DNA of 64,000 nt from Diplonema papillatum (Eukaryota; Euglenozoa; Diplonemea; Diplonemida; Diplonemidae), in NCBI GenBank assembly GCA_030068145.1, contig JAPJBO010000407.1, forward strand, positions 62,001-126,000. Direction: 5' to 3'. The notes under the pieces were generated by a model. That model saw only the letters and a program-made list of their open reading frames with translations. It did not search any database and had not been told where the DNA came from. Position numbers and translations under genes: made by a program. This document shows, piece by piece, positions 50,295 through 60,139 of this stretch (positions are counted from its first letter, which is position 1; the number at the start of each line of letters is the position of its first letter).

Positions 50295-51451
50295 CTGTTT
50301 TTCACATCCGCGGCCGGCGACGTGAGGTTGAGGATTTCGACGTAGATGCGGCCGTGGCCGGAGGAGTACGGGAAGAGGTTGCCCCGGACGGTCTCGCTGA
50401 GGCCGACGACGGCCACGCCGCCCTCGGCGGCGAGCTGCGCGTTGCTTTTGAAGCTCGCGTTGCGCCCGTACGGCCGGTCGTCGAGCGTCGCCGCCGACCC
50501 GCCGAAGCTGTCGGAGCACGTGCCGGGCAGCATCGCGCGGCTGAGCGACGACAGCAAATTGGCCTCCTCGAGGGCCCCTGGGTCGCACGGGCTCGTCCGG
50601 AGCCGCTGCTGGTAGAGGACCACGAAGGACAGCGGCACGTTGAGCTCCCTCTGCGCACCTTGCGCGGCCAACGGATCGTCCGGGTGCCAAATCCGGTCCA
50701 CGAACCCGCCCAGCCAGCTCCAGTACGAAGCTTCGTCGGACACTTCATCCCACGATTTAGGGGTGTCTGCCGGTATGCTCTGACCCGGGGTCTTTCCGAC
50801 GGCCATGTCCTTCACGCTGCGGAACACGAAATAAGGCGTGCTCGCGTTTCCTTCGACCCGGGACAGCAAAAGCATCACGCACAGCGTGGTAACCAAGAAG
50901 CAGTGCACCACCAGTTCGCCGCGCTGCCGTGAGGTCTTGACGCTTGTGACCAGGTGCGTGACGACCGTCGAAGACAGCAGCTCGCCCTTTTTATACTGCT
51001 TCGCGTCCTTGTCCCCTCCAGGAGTGCTGAAAGCGGCGGAGTCCGCGCGAGACAGCCTCTTCGCGCTGAGGTACCCACTTGCGGCGATGCCTGAGGCGGA
51101 GCTTTGCCGGCGGGCGGCGGGCGAGATCGACAGGTGGTTCGACGCCATGCTGCTGTGGCGGGCCTTGACGTAGCTGGGCGCGGGCGTGCGGGCTAGAGAC
51201 ACCCTGCGCCCGCCGTTGGCGCCGCCGGCGGGCAGCGCCAGCGAGGATCTCGGCCGCGTCGGCGAGCAGAAGAAGCTGACGGACCCCGAGACGCTGCCCG
51301 GCAGGCGCTCGCCGCCGTCGGCGGAGGCGGTGCTCGAGTCGCCGCTGCTGGCATCTTCCGGCCGGCCCATGCTGCTCAGCAGCAGGCCGCCGAGGGGGTT
51401 CTTCGAGATCCCAGGTGCCGGGGGGCTGCTGCCTTCTTCAGGTCCGCTCAT
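50295..51451 (-). CDS. Polycystin-2-like (TRPP) cation channel, exon 1: N terminus, S1, polycystin domain
   Basis: 385 codons plus two bases, from ATG at 51451 to the donor AACAG|GTGTCG. Residues 1-160 are Ser/Pro/Arg-rich and cytosolic-like, with many possible phosphorylation sites. Residues ~180-197 (LVVHCFLVTTLCVMLLLS) are S1. Residues ~200-385 are the extracellular polycystin (TOP) domain, with PLSFVVLYQQRLRTSPC, C289 and C312 possibly forming the conserved disulfide, and GRIYVEILNL near the end. Splicing to the exon at 46234 is phase-consistent and joins the two halves of a normal PKD2-type protein. The exon is bracketed by partial copies of its own 5' end (51.6-52.9 kb) and 3' end (49.1-50.1 kb). 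Confidence 0.85.
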
Positions 51452-51589
51452 CTTTCACGGACGACACGCCCACCAGAGCACACGACATCCACAGGACTGC
51501 TCTTGTGTGCGGGAAAGGTGGAGTGGGTAAACCTGGAAGATAGTTGTTTGTTCGTGTCCGATTGAGCGAGAGAGTGTGCGTGTGTGTGT

Positions 51590-52790
51590 GATCTCAGTAA
51601 TGGGTAACCCCCTGAGCGGAGTCTAGCCCAGAGTGTGTGTGTGTGTGCTCGAGTCGCCGCTGCTGGCATCTTCCGGCCGGCCCATGCTGCTCAGCAGCAT
51701 GGCCGCCGAGGGGTTCTTCGAGACCCCAGGGGCCGGGGGCCTGCTGCCTTCTTCAGGTTCACTCATCTTTCACGGAACACCCACCAGAGCACACGACATC
51801 CAGAGGACTGCTCCAGTCTTGTGAGTGTGCGGGAAGGGTAGAGTGGGTAAACCTGGAAGACAGTTGTTTGTTCGTGTCCGATTGAGCGAGAGAGTGTGTG
51901 TGTCTGTGATCTCAGTAATGGGTAACCCCCTGAGCGGAGTCTAGCCCAGAGTGTGTGTGTGTGTGTGTGATCTCAGTAATGAGTAACCCCCTGAGCGGAG
52001 TCTAGCCCAGAGTGTGTGTGTGTGTGATCTCAGTAATGAGTAACCCCCTGAGCGGAGTCTAGCCCAGAGTGTGTGTGTGTGTGATCTCAGTAATGAGTAA
52101 CCCCCTGAGCGGAGTCCAGCCCAGAGTGTGTGTGTGTGCTCGAGTCGCCGCTGCTGGCATCTTCCGGCCGGCCCATGCTGCTCAGCAGCATGGCCGCCGA
52201 GGGGTTCTTCGAGACCCCAGGGGCCGGGGGCCTGCTGCCTTCTTCAGGTTCACTCATCTTTCACGGAACACCCACCAGAGCACACGACATCCAGAGGACT
52301 GCTCCAGTCTTGTGAGTGTGCGGGAAGGGTAGAGTGGGTAAACCTGGAAGATAGTTGTTTGTTCGTGTCCGATTGAGCGAGAGAGTGTGTGTGTCTGTGA
52401 TCTCAGTAATGGGTAACCCCCTGAGCGGAGTCTAGCCCAGAGTGTGTGTGTGTGTGTGTGATCTCAGTAATGAGTAACCCCCTGAGCGGAGTCTAGCCCA
52501 GAGTGTGTGTGTGTGTGATCTCAGTAATGAGTAACCCCCTGAGCGGAGTCTAGCCCAGAGTGTGTGTGTGTGTGATCTCAGTAATGAGTAACCCCCTGAG
52601 CGGAGTCTAGCCCAGAGTGTGTGTGTGTGTGATCTCAGTAATGAGTAACCCCCTGAGCGGAGTCTAGCCCAGAGTGTGTGTGTGTGTGTGTGTCATCTCA
52701 GTAATGGGTAACCCCCTGAGCGGAGTCTAGCCCAGAGTGTGTGTGTGTCTCAGTAATGAGTAACCCCCTGAGCGGAGTCTAGCCCAGAGT
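51590..52790 (+). repeat. (GT)n-CTCAGTAATGAGTAACCCCC tandem array
   Basis: About a dozen 52-60-bp units (ATCTCAGTAATGAGTAACCC, then CCTGAGCGGAGTCTAGCCCA, GAGTGTGTGTG) with GT-length variation. The array is split by copies of the polycystin exon 1 start and of its upstream flank. Confidence 0.9.
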
Positions 52791-52935
52791 GTGTGTGTGT
52801 GCTCGAGTCGCCGCTGCTGGCATCTTCCGGCCGGCCCATGCTGCTCAGCAGCATGGCCGCCGAGGGGTTCTTCGAGACCCCAGGGGCCGGGGGCCTGCTG
52901 CCTTCTTCAGGTTCACTCATCTTTCAATGACGACA
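51640..52935 (-). pseudogene. Three copies of the 5' end of polycystin exon 1
   Basis: Copies at about 51645-51770, 52133-52260 and 52795-52925 reproduce the first ~40 codons of exon 1 (Met, then PEEGS, PPAPG, LLSSMGRPEDASSGDSS) with a few shared changes. All break at the same point (GACTCGAGCAC), where the (GT)n array begins. They keep an ATG and upstream flank, so could act as alternative first exons, but no downstream donor is evident. Confidence 0.8.
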
Positions 52936-53029
52936 CACCCACCCGAGCACACGACATCCAGAGGACTTGCTTCAATCTTGTGCGGGAAAGGTGGACTGGG
53001 TTAACCTGGAAGACAGTGTTTGTTCTGTT

Positions 53030-53510
53030 GTCAATACTGTTTCTTGTAGTCAGCGGTCGGTTTTTTGCAGTCGCCGTTTGACTGTCTGTGGCGGGCCTAG
53101 CTTGACGTGAGGCGGGGGGAATTGCAAGAACGTGTTTGGAATGGGTATGTGCGCAACACCGCACTGGTCCCGTCTGCGCCGTGTTTCGGTCCTTTAAGTC
53201 ACGGACACATAAGGCGGACCATCATCAGCGCGGAACCTGAGTGTCTGCAGACAGGACAGCGGTGTGAGTCTGGTTTGTCAGGCGGCTGTTCGTAGCTCGT
53301 CACAGCCAGGACCACCCGTGCTACCAGAGCACAGGCGCATCCGTCACGGGGAGAAGGTCCCTACAACCGTGTCTGTTTGCAGTACTGTTTGTTCTGTTAT
53401 CAAGACTGTTTCTTGTAGTCAGCGGTCGGAGCAGGTCCATCCCTAGTCCCTAGAGCTGCATCGAATTGCCCGGTGCTGTATTCTTCGGTCTATCACGGTC
53501 TGTCAAGAGA
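53030..53510 (+). repeat. Cluster of TTTCTTGTAG and CACGGTCTGTC dispersed repeats
   Basis: CTGTTTCTTGTAGTCAGCGG, then TCGG, occurs at about 53037 and 53404 (also 3321). GGTCCATCCCTAGTCCCTAG, then AGCTGCATCGAATTGCCCGG and GTGCTGTATTCTTCGGTC (53433-53495), recurs inverted at 61850-61910. No gene recognised. Confidence 0.6.
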
Positions 53511-53519
53511 AGATGGACT

Positions 53520-53620
53520 GGCTCGCTTTAACTACGGCTAGCCAAGTTTGTAAGTGTTGCGACCGACACCAAAAAGAAATTCGCTTTGAATTTAGTCTTG
53601 GGCTCCCCCCCGCGCGCATG
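53520..53620 (+). repeat. CCGACACCAAG repeat, 3' block
   Basis: Nearly identical to 31640-31740: CAAGTTTGTAAGTGTTGCG, ACCGACACCAAAAAGAAATT and TTTAGTCTTGGGCTCCCC. Confidence 0.7.
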
Positions 53621-53714
53621 CTTTTATTAGAAAGAAAGGCCGAAGAAAAAGAAAGCGCCGCTTCGGAATGTGAGATGCAACGGCAAGCCGCGCAAAAACT
53701 AGAAAAAAGGGGGA

Positions 53715-53815
53715 GAGAGAGAGAGAGACGAGTTAGAGTGCAGGGACCATCTCTCCGAGGAGTATCCGGTCGCCCCACTACTATACCGTACTACTACGGC
53801 GGGCGCAAGTCGTTG
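53715..53815 (+). repeat. Dispersed repeat 'GTGCAGGGACCATCTCTCCG', copy 3
   Basis: (GA)n lead, AGTGCAGGGACCATCTCTCC, GAGGAGTATCCGGTCGCC, TACTACGGCGGGCGCAAGTC. Matches 46470-46555. Confidence 0.7.
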
Positions 53816-53819
53816 CGCC

Positions 53820-54820
53820 GTGGGCGCGGAGCGAGCCGTGGCCCTGTCAAAGATGATTGTTGCAGTCCGCCAGTCAGAACGCCCCCGGCTGCGCCACCAT
53901 CGGACGAGACCGCCTGGCAGGCGTGTGTTGGCACGTTGTTTCGCGGGCTCTCCTCCTTTTGGCAACAGCCCGCCCTATGGCGGCGGCTAGCATCTTGACA
54001 GAGGATCTCAACTCCCACTGAACATAGGGTACGTCGTGCGGATATTCAGGCACGGCATCGTTCCAGCTGTTACGGGCGCAAATTGTTTCCAGCTTGCCCA
54101 ACATCCACTCGGTCTTCCGTCCAGCCGCAAAGCGTGGGCGGTGGGTACAACCCGGCATAGCCGGCGCACCAAGGGGGGACAAGAGGCGAGCGGCGTGAGC
54201 AAGAGGGGGCGAGACAGGCGAAGAGAACAGACGCTCAACACAGTGCAGGAAAGCCGACGGTGCCATCCGCAGCCAATGCAATGCATTGGCTGCGGAAAAT
54301 TCTCGGGAAGGAGGCGCCCGCTGCTTGTTCCGACGGAGGCTGCACCCCGGACTCCAACTCCGGGTTGCGGGAGTGGTTTTGCGGTCGTTTGTGTCGGTCT
54401 CACTCCCTCAATGAGGAGTGGCCACTCTTGCACTTGTTCACTCCCGCATTGACTTCGTATACGGCTGCTGAAGCCGAGGGAATCTGCGAGGCTTGACGAA
54501 TCTACATACAGGGGTGTCTGCTCTACGGGGGAAACATTTTGTTTTTCCTCCCGGGATAGGCGGAGTGGCCCCGCAGGGTGTCCAAAGTACCCTTGGGGTA
54601 TCACCCCATTCTTCATTCCTTTCCTCTCATTGAACGAAAACCGCTGCCGCAATGCACAGCAGCAATGCCTGACTGGAATGTCCTACTGCAATGCCCAACA
54701 CTGAGGATAGCCGATAGAGATTCCGGGGTGTGGACGGGAAAGACCCACAAGTACAAAGCTGGTGGTATCCAAATCGCTAAAATAGGACGCTTGTAGGGGT
54801 TTCCTCCAAACGGGTGGGTT
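53820..54820. other. Unassigned stretch with a possible minus-strand exon
   Basis: A minus frame at about 54120-53920 reads GRKTEWMLGKLETICARN, DAVPEYPHDVPYVQWELR and KMLAAAIGRAVAKRR, which looks protein-like, but no family or splice pair is evident. An overlapping 214-codon minus frame (54652-54008) is less convincing. A short inverted sequence (CCGCAGCCAATGCA / TGCATTGGCTGCGG) lies near 54270-54295. Confidence 0.3.
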
Positions 54821-54824
54821 TGTG

Positions 54825-54972
54825 CGTGCCGGTTGATCGTTTTTCCCACTTGTATTTGCCCTGTGTATATTCAGGTAAGGAATTCTGATCAACCACAAAA
54901 TCACGCTGCCAACGTCCCTTTAGCCTGCGCAATACATTGAAGGGCAACCCGCAAGATTGTTGGTACTAAAAA
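54825..54972 (+). repeat. TGCCGG-hairpin repeat, copy 6 (subfamily 1)
   Basis: GTGCGTGCCGGTTGATCG, GATCAACCACAAAATCACGC, TGCCAACGTC and GATTGTTGGTACTAAAAATG. Arms GGTTGATC/GATCAACC are intact. It lies about 110 bp left of the G tract next to the 4.3-kb transposon. Confidence 0.75.
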
Positions 54973-55051
54973 TGGAAACTTAAAACTTCTGTAGGACTTG
55001 GGAGGAAACCACCTTAGAGCGGTCACCACCCTGCTGCACACAGGCCCTGCA

Positions 55052-55081
<30 letters not shown>

Positions 55082-55082
<1 letters not shown>

Positions 55083-55286
55083 ACGCACTTGTTAGCTGTT
55101 TTTTTTGGGACATAACTAGTTATATTTCTAACAAGTGATGTAACAAGTGGTCACTTGTTATATAACAAGTGGCACTTGTTATATAACAAGTGTTTGGTTG
55201 CAATTTCATAAGGAACCTGGGGTTTGTACCTACCTACGAGAGAAAGTCACGTGATCTGCAAGACACTAGGGTTTTGGCAAACAAAC
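55082..55286 (+). repeat. Left terminal inverted repeat of the 4.3-kb transposon
   Basis: Begins ACGCACTTGTTAG and contains three ACTTGTTA/TAACAAGT-type palindromes, two of them with TATATAACAAGTG, then the conserved inner block ending TTTTGGCAAACAAAC. Confidence 0.85.
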
Positions 55287-55421
55287 GGTTGCTGCAAGCG
55301 CGCTTGGCATTTGGACACCCGAACCGCTCATTCGGGGTTCTTCTGTGGGTCGAAGTTTCTTGTCGTGTGAAAAATCACACTTTACAGGACCTTCTCCCAC
55401 AAGAAACAGAAGAACCACATT

Positions 55422-56403
55422 ATGAGCAAGCGCAGTGACAACTCGTCGAAGACCCCGGAGAAAAAGAGGAAGAAGTCGGGGGACGCCGGGCCGGACATCA
55501 TCGAGGCCCAGACGGCCCAGGTGATCGTCGACTTCGTCGACGTTTACTGCGTGGCGAAAGACGACACCGAGGTCATGCACGTGGCCTTCAAAGCTGTGGT
55601 GCAGACCCTATTTGGCTTCGAGCTCGGCGGCCGCGATGGCAGGATCAGCAAGGCCATCGGTGCGAAGTTTTCTCGCATGCTTTATGCGAAGAATCAGGCG
55701 GAGGCAACCGACACGAAGCTTTACGCGCTGAGGATCCGCCTTAACACCGATATGGTTTTCCGCGGGGTTTACCTCCGCAAGAGCCCCACGCCTGCACAAA
55801 AGGCAGGTGAACCATACACTCGTCTGCGAGCTGCCGCCGTCAAAGATATTTGCCTTGACAACGTAGATGTGACGAGCATCTACAAAAGCAAACTCCAAGG
55901 GCAGGTTGTGTTCGCGATACAGGGTGAATGCGAGGCAGTTTCCAGTGAGGATCGGGGGGTGAGCTTCCGGAATCACCGTACACCCACTTTCTATCACAAT
56001 ACAGTGATATGTCAACGACTCCGAACCGACGGTCCCCTGCTGTTTGCCCACGACAGTAATGTAAGGCCATCTGGGGTTGCGCTTTCCTACAGCAGACCGG
56101 CGCCCATCGTCAGGAGGCGCCGCAGGCCTTTACAAGGGTAGCTACACTCTGCCTTCAGATGTCATCATTGACACCACTAAAAGCATGCTGGTTACAGAGT
56201 CAGGAGGGCTTCCTGTGGTGAAGTTTCCTTTGGCTACAACCGCCAACCAGGTGATTACCGTCGAGCGGGGCAATTGGAGAAACAATCCAGAATTGTTGGG
56301 TGTGTCATTAGACCAAGTCGAAGATGACCGCGCCAGTGCAGACGACACCGACAATTCCGATAACGCATCCGATCACGAGGTGCACTTTCAGCCTGCAAAC
56401 TAG
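55422..56403 (+). CDS. Transposon ORF1, basic N terminus, unknown fold
   Basis: The first frame (55422-56141) begins MSKRSDNSSKTPEKKRKK, a nuclear-localisation-like start. It continues with a regular alpha/beta pattern (AQTAQVIVDFVDVYCVAKD; RLNTDMVFRGVYLRKS; KDICLDNVDVTSIYKSK). A second frame (to 56403) carries GSYTLPSDVIIDTTKSML, VVKFPLATTANQVITVERG and an acidic end (DDTDNSDNASDHE). Removing a ~150-200-nt intron (for example CA|GTGAGG near 55945 to CAGCAG near 56095) joins the two in frame, giving a protein of roughly 260-275 residues. It may be a DNA-binding accessory protein of transposition. No domain recognised. Confidence 0.65.
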
Positions 56404-56853
56404 CGACGTAAAAAGTCAGCGAAAGGCTTTTTCCTTTCTGCCCTTCGTGATGACGGTAACCTCCTATCTTTTTTGACGACGACATTCATTTTGATCATGA
56501 CCCAATATTTTGCGCAGCAAATCCCCTCTGTTTTCCCTCTTAATGCCCCGAACAAGAAGTTGGTGATCAATTGCAGGGGATACATGTAACTCTTGGGCAG
56601 CTTTTCTCCCTGTTTCCCGGCGTGGACGAGGGCAAGTTGAAATTGAATAAACTGAACGATGGGTCAGTGTGATGACAAACGTGGAAGTATCCGTCTTTGG
56701 TGTTCTGGCTTGTTGACCATTGTAGTACACTAATTGTAAGCTGAAGCGGACACTCAATATGTCGGTCCACGTTTCACGTTTCATATGTTGCTGATCATTG
56801 AAGTGGAAGAATCGAATTGACAGGTTGCTGCTTTTCGATCACCCAAAAGAACC

Positions 56854-58735
56854 ATGGCTATGAAAATGGATGCACCGACCGTTCGAGCAATTGGGCAGTT
56901 GATAGCTGATAATCGTGGTCAGCTGGGGATGTCATTGAAGGATTGCGCACGATTGGGAACCTTAGTGAAGGAGCGCACCGGTATTTGCATGGGCCTTTCA
57001 CAGGGGAGTGTAGCCAAGAGTGATGAACCGTGGAAGGTTCTTTCCAATGAGGTTTTGGGGAGTGTTGCGGGATCACTCAGCTTTCTCCTGAAGACGTTTC
57101 CGGTGAAGGCAGACTCGGAGGCCCCATCAGTTCTTCTGGTCATGGATGGATACAATCCAGGGAACGCATTCCGTTCCCGGACCTCTAGACAGCGACTAGC
57201 AATCGGCCTCGTAGCTGGTGAGACGGTATCACACTTCCTCACACTCAGCGACAAGCGAAAAGCGTCTTTCCACGAGTGGTGGATATTTCAGTGCTTGCCC
57301 CAGCTGACCGCAGTCCAGAAAGGCACGTTTCACGTGGGCGATCAAGCTGTGTCCCTCCAGCTCTTTCGCATCGGCGGAGATCACGCGGAGCTTTGGTCGT
57401 TGTTCACAGGTGTCGGTAGCTCTGGGCACAGGAGCGCCACAGGTGTCGGGTGCTCTGGGCACAGGAGCGCCTTTGTGCGACGCCTATAAAAGATCGGCTA
57501 CAACACATGCATTGTTGCGAGCGGCTCAGCATTCAAGAAATGCACGAGGCCGGCTACACATGTCACATTACCCAACGGTTTGTCCAACCATGTTACACAG
57601 CCTGCACGACGTCAAGGTAGTGATGCGTCTCATCCTGCGCACCCTTCCGCATGCGGCAGCGGTGGAACAAGCTGTACTTGGAAGTGTGGGCTGCAATATG
57701 ACTGGTTCACAAGCGCGCAAACTGCTAGCCACTCTGCTGATGCGAACCAAAGGGAACGAGCACACAATATGTTGCTTGATGGATATGCTTGTCTTTTTTC
57801 GGTATCAAGACATACCGGTTCGCTTCTTTTCCGCGCAGGGTGCGACCAACTTCGCAAAACACTTCTTGCTCGGTTTGCTAAGTTATCACGCTCTGATTTT
57901 CTTGTTGGAGTGGGCGAACCCTGGCATCACTTTGTCGGCCTATGCCCACAGCATGGAACACTGGTTTGATCCGCAAGATGCTCACAGGCTGGCAGTGTCA
58001 GACGAAATGTTCGAGCACATGAACGGAGAGCGCAAGCGTTGGGTGGGAAGGACTTCCCAGCAAACGATGGAGCGCGATCTGCAGGTGCTGGAGCTTCAGA
58101 CGAAGCATTTTCACCCCGACAAGAAACGTCGGCCCTTGCCGAAGCTTTCCGAATGCGTCGCCGCTGTGCCTAACTTGTTCCAGTACGACGTGATAGTGTT
58201 TTGCACGTGCGTTACGCAAAAGGATGACACTTGGAAGAAAGCGACTAGAAGCCTGATTGCGCGCTTAAAGGTTGTCGGCCTTGGTGCTACCGTATGTCGG
58301 GCGACGCGATGGGGGCAGAAGTTCTGTGCCAACCCAGGCGTCGAAACACACTCTGAATTTAAGCTTTGTGTGTGTAATGACACGCCGTGGAAAGCTCCTC
58401 TTGCGTCTGAAAGCGAAAGTAGCAGCGGGTATGAGAGCTCACTCGAGAGTGAAGATGAGGACGCCGTTTTCAGCTGCATCATCTGCAATAAGCACTTCAA
58501 GAAGGTCTTTGGTCTCTACGCACACTACGACACGCAGCACCGTCCAGCTGTACCGTGTGAGTGCAAACAAGAGTGCCCTGCTTGCAAGAAGCGAGTTTTC
58601 ACAAGCGGGTTAAGCCAACACGTCTTGTACAATCACTCAGATATGCTTACAAAGACAAAGTGCCCTCTGTGCTTAGCGAGCTTTTCCTCATCCAGGCTTA
58701 GAGACTCTCACATGAAGCACCATCACGTTGTGTGA
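56854..58735 (+). CDS. Putative D-D-E transposase with C-terminal C2H2 zinc fingers
   Basis: The first part (56854-57489, 211 codons) has SVLLVMDGYNPGNAF with D98 and FRIGGDHAELWSLF with D176. This resembles RNase-H-fold transposases, in which the first Asp lies on beta-strand 1 and the second after a long insertion. The frame then changes at two copies of a ~33-bp direct repeat (57410-57464); excising a 55-nt AG|GT...CACAG intron would restore it. The second part (to 58735) has a long helical region, with candidate third acidic residues in FLLEWANPGI or HSMEHWFDP. An acidic Ser/Glu stretch follows, then three C2H2 fingers (CIICNKHF..HYDTQH, CPACKKRV..HVLYNH, CPLCLASF..HMKHHH). It lies between the TIRs and downstream of ORF1. 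The fingers are clear; the catalytic call is inference. Confidence 0.65.
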
Positions 58736-58739
58736 TGCG

Positions 58740-59163
58740 TTCTTTGATGATGCGTTCTTTTCTCCTGCATCAAGGTGGTTCAAGAAGCCGAACATGCTTC
58801 CCTCAGAGGTTCTCTCACGTTCTCTTGATGCCGGGGTCGAGATTGAGGTAAAGCTAGTTGAACTATGCGTGAAACTGCGGCCGAGACCACAGGTCAGAGC
58901 GAGCCGACGCGACGTCCTCCACCACGGCTCTGCTTCTGCGGTGCTATCGTTTTTCAGTACATGCGTCTTGCTGATCACGTGTTTTTCTCTCGTACATCGG
59001 TAAACCAGGCTACTTGTTATAGAACAAGTAAGACCCTTCAGCACTATGCGTGTTTTGGGGCTGCGTTTGGCATGGTGCTGCAAAGCAGTCTCTTACTTTT
59101 CTGAGTTTATTTACACGACACGGCTGCAATCTTTTAGGCGGACTTCAACAAACAAATGTGACA
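58740..59163. other. Transposon 3' untranslated stretch
   Basis: No gene. A lone ACTTGTTATAGAACAAGTA palindrome at about 59010 resembles the TIR palindromes. Confidence 0.5.
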
Positions 59164-59407
59164 TGTTTGTTTGCCAAAAGCCTTGTGTCTTGCAGATCAC
59201 GTGATTTTCTGAACTGCTTCCCTCGTGGGTGGGTAGGTACAACCCCCGGTTCCTTATGAAATTGCAACCAAACACTTGATATATAACAAGCAATCACTTG
59301 TTATATAACAAGTGATCACTTGTTATATAACAAGTGGCACTTGTTATACATTTTCACTTGTTAGGTCACTTGTTATATAACAAGTGATTGTGCATGACAA
59401 GTGCGTC
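59164..59407 (-). repeat. Right terminal inverted repeat of the 4.3-kb transposon
   Basis: The inverse of the left TIR with an extra palindrome or two: GTTTGTTTGCCAAAAGCC, TTGCAGATCACGTGATTTTC, TTATGAAATTGCAACCAAAC, four CACTTGTTATATAACAAG units, ending ACAAGTGCGTC. Confidence 0.85.
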
Positions 59408-59955
59408 GTGGGGGGGGGGTACCCACCCACCCCTCGTTGCCGTCCGGCTGACAACGATGCCGAGTTTAGGGGCCTTAGCATCAGCACTTGGGGGGGGGGG
59501 GCGTACTTTGTTTTCTTCTTTTTTTCCTGCTTTACTCTTACTTTTCTGAACGTTCGCAGACGTGGTGCGGCTCTACTCGCGCGCAGCCACCTTCTGTTGA
59601 GCGTTCGTTCTATTGTACAGATGGATGAATGACAGTTCCCTCCCCCCTCCCCAACTTTGCTCTGACGGCGGAGTTCGGCCTCAGAAGCTGGAGCTAAGGC
59701 GTTTTGTTTGCGCGTGTGTGATGTCCCCTGTTGTGGTAATTTCCACGGTACGCTGCCAACCGTCACTTCTTTTGATCACGACAACCGCGGTTGCTACCAT
59801 AATAAAATCCTCACTCCATGCTTGTGTCTGTCACTCTCGTCCACCGCTCCTGCTCTGCAAGCAAGCTACTTTGTTTCTCTGGACGGATTGGGAGCGGCAA
59901 ACCTGTCGTTCGGATTATTATTAGTCTTCAAAGAAACAAGTTTCTTTTCCTACTA
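59408..59955. other. G-tract flank and unassigned stretch
   Basis: G runs at about 59410-59419 and 59491-59501 bracket a short unrelated sequence. No recognisable gene follows to 59955. Confidence 0.4.
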
Positions 59956-60118
59956 AAAAAAAGACAGGCGCTTCGTTTTGCGCGTGCCGGTTGATCGTTT
60001 TCCCGTTTGAATTTACCCTGTGTCATTTTCAAGTTAGGAACTCTGATTGACCACCAGAACACGCTGTCTACGTCTTTTTACACACAATACACTGGCAACC
60101 GACAAGATTGTTGGTATG
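59955..60118 (+). repeat. TGCCGG-hairpin repeat, copy 7 (subfamily 1, diverged)
   Basis: GACAGGCGCTTCGTTTTGCG, CGTGCCGGTTGATCG, GATTGACCACC, ACACGCTGTCTACGTC and GATTGTTGGTATG. The right arm has changed so that two Watson-Crick pairs become G-U pairs, keeping the stem. Confidence 0.7.
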
Positions 60119-60139
60119 CCACATCAAATCTTGTGAAGC

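Larger units (their letters stand above)
55082..59407 (+). mobile_element. 4.3-kb DNA transposon with long TIRs
   Basis: Outer ends are GACGCACTTG and its inverse CAAGTGCGTC. The TIRs (left about 205 bp, right about 244 bp) share ACTTGTTATATAACAAGTG palindromes, TTTGGTTGCAATTTCATAAG, GGAACC, CACGTGATCTGCAAGACAC and TTTTGGCAAACAAAC in mirrored order. Both genes inside are on the plus strand. The left flank is a run of about 25 G and the right flank GTGGGGGGGGGG, so the insertion seems to have entered a G tract; an exact target duplication cannot be resolved. Two complete TIRs and full-length ORFs suggest recent activity. I could not assign it to a named superfamily. Confidence 0.85.
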
